The notes beneath the pieces are model-generated. The model made no database searches, was not told the DNA's origin, and was given only the letters and a program-made list of their open reading frames with translations. The position numbers and the translations under genes were made by a program. From positions 1-48,128 of the forward strand of contig CALKGI010000032.1 of NCBI GenBank assembly GCA_938085045.1: a stretch of 48,128 bases of DNA, written 5' to 3'. This document shows positions 45,493 through 48,128 of this stretch, one piece after another. The stretch's first letter is position 1. Each line of letters starts with the position of its first letter. Source of the stretch: an uncultured Alteromonadaceae bacterium (GTDB lineage Bacteria; Pseudomonadota; Gammaproteobacteria; Enterobacterales; Alteromonadaceae).

Positions 45493-47144
45493 TGTATTGA
45501 GTCTCCAATGTTCATTGTTTTTAAGTTGTTGTCAATTTCTTGTGCCATCGCGTCGGTTTGAATATTGACGTTAAGTTTGCCGCCTATTGCCTCGTCCAAC
45601 TGCTGTTCTATTTGTTTGACGACAGTATACAAATGCTTGAATCCCAGTGAACCACAGGTACCTTTGAAGGTGTGAATTAATACTCTGGCATGTGACCAGT
45701 CTTGTTGCGCTAGCGTTTGATTTAATTCAGTCATTATTTGCGGTGTTCGACTGATAAAGGCACGCCTGATGGCGTGATACTCTTCATCATCTAAAAAGCT
45801 GTCTGGGGCGTTTTCAATCGGGTTGTCGCTATGGGGCAAATACTCTGCCAATACTTTGAAAAATACCTCCTGATCAATCGGTTTGGTGATATGGCCATCG
45901 CAGCCCGCATCAAGGGCGTTGTCTAGTGAGTGTTTTTCGGCATTGGCGGTAAAGGCAATGATCGGTTTTTGAAAGCCAATTTGGCGCAATATCGCAGTGG
46001 CTTCAACACCGTCGACAATTGGCATTTGTATGTCCATTAACACCAAATCAAAGGTTTCGGCCATAGCTTTCTCGACGGCCAATTGGCCATTTTTGACAAA
46101 GGTGACCTGCGCACCTGTTTTTTTGATATACAAGGCCACTAGGTTTTGCGTATCTGGAGAGTCTTCGGCCACTAGCACATGACCTCGCAACCCCGGGATT
46201 AACAGCGGCAAATGCTCTGCGGTGTCGTGGTTTGCACTGACCTGTGAGATATCATGACGAATGTCGGCATTGTTTACCTGTGCTATGGCAAAGGTAAAGC
46301 TGAAACAACAGCCTTGACCCGGTTCACTTGTTAAGCTCAATTCACCCTGCATCAGTTGAGCGAGTTTGGTACAAATGGTCAGGCCAAGACCTGTGCCACC
46401 ATAGCGCCGCGTAGTGGTGGTGTCGGCTTGAGAAAACGGTTCGAAAATCTTTTTCTGTTGGGCTGGCGTAATACCTATGCCGGTATCAATCACGTCAATG
46501 GTGATGGCACTTTCATCGGCTTGGAAGCCAACGTTAATGTCAATGCCACCTTCGTTGGTGAATTTCAGTGCGTTGCTGGCTAGATTCAACAGCACTTGTT
46601 TAACCCAAGTGGGGTCGCAGGTGATGAATTGGGGGATAGGAAATTGAATGTTGACGTTGAACCACAGCTTTTTTTCTATTGCTTGGAGACTAACAGATTC
46701 TTCAACTTCGTGGAGCAAATTCACCAGGTCAAATTCAACCTGCTCAAGCTCAAAAGTTTGCTGTTCAATTTTGGCCAAATCTAGAATGTCGTTGATGATA
46801 TTCATCAAATGGTGAGAATTACGAACGATGGTTGAGGTGGCTACGCTGATGTCTGTTTCGCTGAGGGTTTCGTCAGACAAGCTATTAGAAAAGCCAATGA
46901 TGGCGGTGAGCGGCGTACGAATTTCGTGACTCATGTTGGACAAAAACTCGCTTTTGGCCTTACTGGCCGACAAAGCCAAGTCGCGCGCTTCTTCTAACGC
47001 TTGAGTCTTGGCTGTGATGATTTGCTCAAAGTGGTTTGACATCAGGTTGAGCGAGCGGTTTAAGTCATCACGCTCGATTAGCGCTTGTTCTAGCTGCTTT
47101 TCAAGCGCCATTATTTTAAGGGTATTTTCGTCTTGCTTTGTCAT
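45489..47144 (-). CDS. Soluble hybrid histidine kinase (HisKA-HATPase-REC-HPt)
   Basis: This 551-residue protein begins with a coiled coil (~1-65) and has no membrane helix or sensor domain. HisKA follows (FLSNMSHEIRTPLTAIIGFS, His 73), then HATPase (LLNLASNALKFTNEGG, DTGIGITPAQQKKIFEPFSQ, GGTGLGLTICTKL), a receiver (~320-440, FDLVLMDIQMPIVDGVEATA) and a C-terminal HPt (~450-540, VLIHTFKGTCGSLGF with its phospho-His). The phosphate can run His-Asp-His-Asp to the coupled response regulator. The frame opens at 47195, but AAGG 5 nt before the ATG at 47144 supports this start. The partner that feeds it signal is unknown. Confidence 0.93.
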   Translation of the reverse strand: MTKQDENTLKIMALEKQLEQALIERDDLNRSLNLMSNHFEQIITAKTQALEEARDLALSASKAKSEFLSNMSHEIRTPLTAIIGFSNSLSDETLSETDISVATSTIVRNSHHLMNIINDILDLAKIEQQTFELEQVEFDLVNLLHEVEESVSLQAIEKKLWFNVNIQFPIPQFITCDPTWVKQVLLNLASNALKFTNEGGIDINVGFQADESAITIDVIDTGIGITPAQQKKIFEPFSQADTTTTRRYGGTGLGLTICTKLAQLMQGELSLTSEPGQGCCFSFTFAIAQVNNADIRHDISQVSANHDTAEHLPLLIPGLRGHVLVAEDSPDTQNLVALYIKKTGAQVTFVKNGQLAVEKAMAETFDLVLMDIQMPIVDGVEATAILRQIGFQKPIIAFTANAEKHSLDNALDAGCDGHITKPIDQEVFFKVLAEYLPHSDNPIENAPDSFLDDEEYHAIRRAFISRTPQIMTELNQTLAQQDWSHARVLIHTFKGTCGSLGFKHLYTVVKQIEQQLDEAIGGKLNVNIQTDAMAQEIDNNLKTMNIGDSIQ

Positions 47145-47211
47145 TTGGCCTTGTCCCTTTTGAACACCGAACGATTTGATTGAGGAACAACCCAAAAATC
47201 AAAAGTTTTTT

Positions 47212-47298
47212 CACCACGAAGGGCGCAGTGGACACAGAGAAAATCAAAATCAAAAGTGTTTTTAGTCTTTCACTGTGTTCTGTGTGTTCTTGGTGGTT
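47212..47298. repeat. Imperfect palindromic repeat (CACCACGAAG type)
   Basis: CACCACGAAGGGCGCAGTGG and GACACAGAGAAAA on the left (47212-47240) are inverted on the right as CACTGTGTTCTGTGTG and TTCTTGGTGGTTAT (47271-47298), with ~30 bp between. Sequences of this kind, containing CACGAAGG..CACAGAG, recur as dispersed palindromic repeats in a range of genomes, as far as I recall. It fills most of the gap between the histidine kinase and the EAL-HDOD gene. Confidence 0.6.
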
Positions 47299-47339
47299 AT
47301 ATATTTGTTGCTAGGGCATGTTCTGATTACGACAAACTC

Positions 47340-48128
47340 TTACGAGTCAAATAACTGATTACAAACATCATTGGCCCATAATACCGCTTCACCGTAAGCA
47401 ACAAAAAGCTGGTAATCTTCTATTTCTATCGCCTCTTTTGCCGCGCTGAAATCACCTTGCTCATAAGCTATTACCGCTGCGCAAATTTCACCTAATGGCC
47501 CGGTTTTTTCTAGTAATGCCTCGTTGATTTGGTCTGACAGTGGCAGTTGCGACACGGCTTGATTCAAAGATATATCGAGCATTGCATCCAAAGTTGACAG
47601 CAATCCGGTCAAAAATGCTCTAGCACTATCTTTGGGATAGAGCTTTTGACATAACGATTCGCTCATTTTGGCGCGAATGAGCGTCGATAAAATTAACGCT
47701 TTGGGTTTGTTTGAAGCATCGGCCAAAACCATGATGCTAACCCAATGACAAATGACTGAAAGGCCTAGGTATATTACTGCTTCTTGCAGCGATTCTATGG
47801 TTCTGGGTAAAGCGTAAGTTGCTGAATTTATTAATCTTAGTAAACGATAGCTCAGTTGAGGCGCTTGGCTTAATAACTCGGCGATGCGTTTTGGGGTAAT
47901 GTCTGGTGATTGTAGCTCGCCAACCAGCTGTAAACTGGCATTTTGCGAATAGCTAAGGCCACGACCTTTGACGATAGCCGGGCGACTGAGAAACAATCCT
48001 TGATAAAGCTCACTTTGTACTGACTGGCATTGACTCAACTGTAATTGGGTTTGCACCATTGAGGCGATGATTCTGGCGTTTGGGTTGCTGTTGCTCAGTT
48101 GTTTGTGTAAACGAGCACAGGTGTCGAT
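47340..48128 (-). CDS. EAL-HDOD (YuxH-like) signalling protein, N-terminus beyond window edge
   Basis: The frame stays open to the right edge, giving 262 codons. The first visible ~55 residues end with SELYQGLFLSRPAIVKGR, which matches the tail of an EAL domain (usual form GF.LFQGYFF..P). The remaining ~200 residues form an HDOD domain (ITPKRIAELLSQAPQLSYRL then LRLINSATYALPRTIESLQE and VIYLGLSVICHWVSI). In YuxH/CdgJ-type proteins an often inactive EAL domain precedes HDOD and the protein controls motility or virulence. An internal ATG at 48059 exists, but the open upstream frame fits EAL better. Whether the EAL active-site residues are kept cannot be seen. Confidence 0.85.
   Translation of the reverse strand: MDTCARLHKQLSNSNPNARIIASMVQTQLQLSQCQSVQSELYQGLFLSRPAIVKGRGLSYSQNASLQLVGELQSPDITPKRIAELLSQAPQLSYRLLRLINSATYALPRTIESLQEAVIYLGLSVICHWVSIMVLADASNKPKALILSTLIRAKMSESLCQKLYPKDSARAFLTGLLSTLDAMLDISLNQAVSQLPLSDQINEALLEKTGPLGEICAAVIAYEQGDFSAAKEAIEIEDYQLFVAYGEAVLWANDVCNQLFDS

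Overview
The window looks like chromosomal DNA from a marine-type gammaproteobacterium of the Alteromonadales/Shewanella/Kangiellaceae sort. The clues are the gene order metK / tkt-epd-pgk-fba, the proBA pair, a yceJ-yceI-type pair, YehS (DUF1456) and DUF3010 proteins, and several large beta-propeller sensors and CadC-type membrane regulators. Base composition is moderate by eye. This placement is inferred from family content and synteny; no marker gene was searched. I saw no tRNA, rRNA, CRISPR array, prophage or intact insertion sequence.

Layout. 1-2400: left-edge fragment of an ATP-grasp protein, a 7TM-AraC regulator and a secreted TolB-like propeller. 2405-5250 (minus): formaldehyde-detoxification run frmA-fghA-gfa plus a MazG-like pyrophosphohydrolase. 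5512-6804: AzgA-type purine permease. 6912-13829: central metabolism (metK on minus; tkt, epd, pgk and fba on plus). 13933-16331 (minus): proline biosynthesis (proB-proA). 16396-18333: an AsmA-like protein and a cystathionine beta-synthase-like PLP enzyme. 18415-25292: signalling region with a CadC/TolB-like membrane regulator, a tiny double-glycine-leader peptide gene with its own terminator, and a divergent giant hybrid sensor (propeller-YYY-TM-HisKA-HATPase-REC-AraC) whose signal-peptide segment is cut off by an in-frame TAG. 25439-26665: cytochrome b561 plus YceI. 26666-27411: gene-poor stretch with inverted repeats and a 37-aa putative membrane protein. 27412-30364: DUF1244, two bacterial PH-domain membrane proteins, and a possible 19-codon gene or sRNA ending in a strong terminator. 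30365-38966: small conserved proteins (DUF3010, YehS, YjbR), a second giant propeller sensor kinase and a CadC-TPR regulator. 39157-43963: heavy-metal RND efflux (His-rich protein, adaptor, pump). 43923-48128: orphan betaine-type binding protein, a histidine kinase/response regulator phosphorelay pair, a palindromic repeat and a right-edge EAL-HDOD protein.

The housekeeping blocks look ordinary and intact. The parts most worth a second look are the double-glycine peptide gene with its operator-like intergenic region, the interrupted hybrid sensor beside it, and the possible small genes near 27.2 kb and 30.1 kb. No wholly new multi-gene system can be proved from sequence alone. The peptide/propeller-sensor pairing is the best candidate and is offered as a hypothesis.
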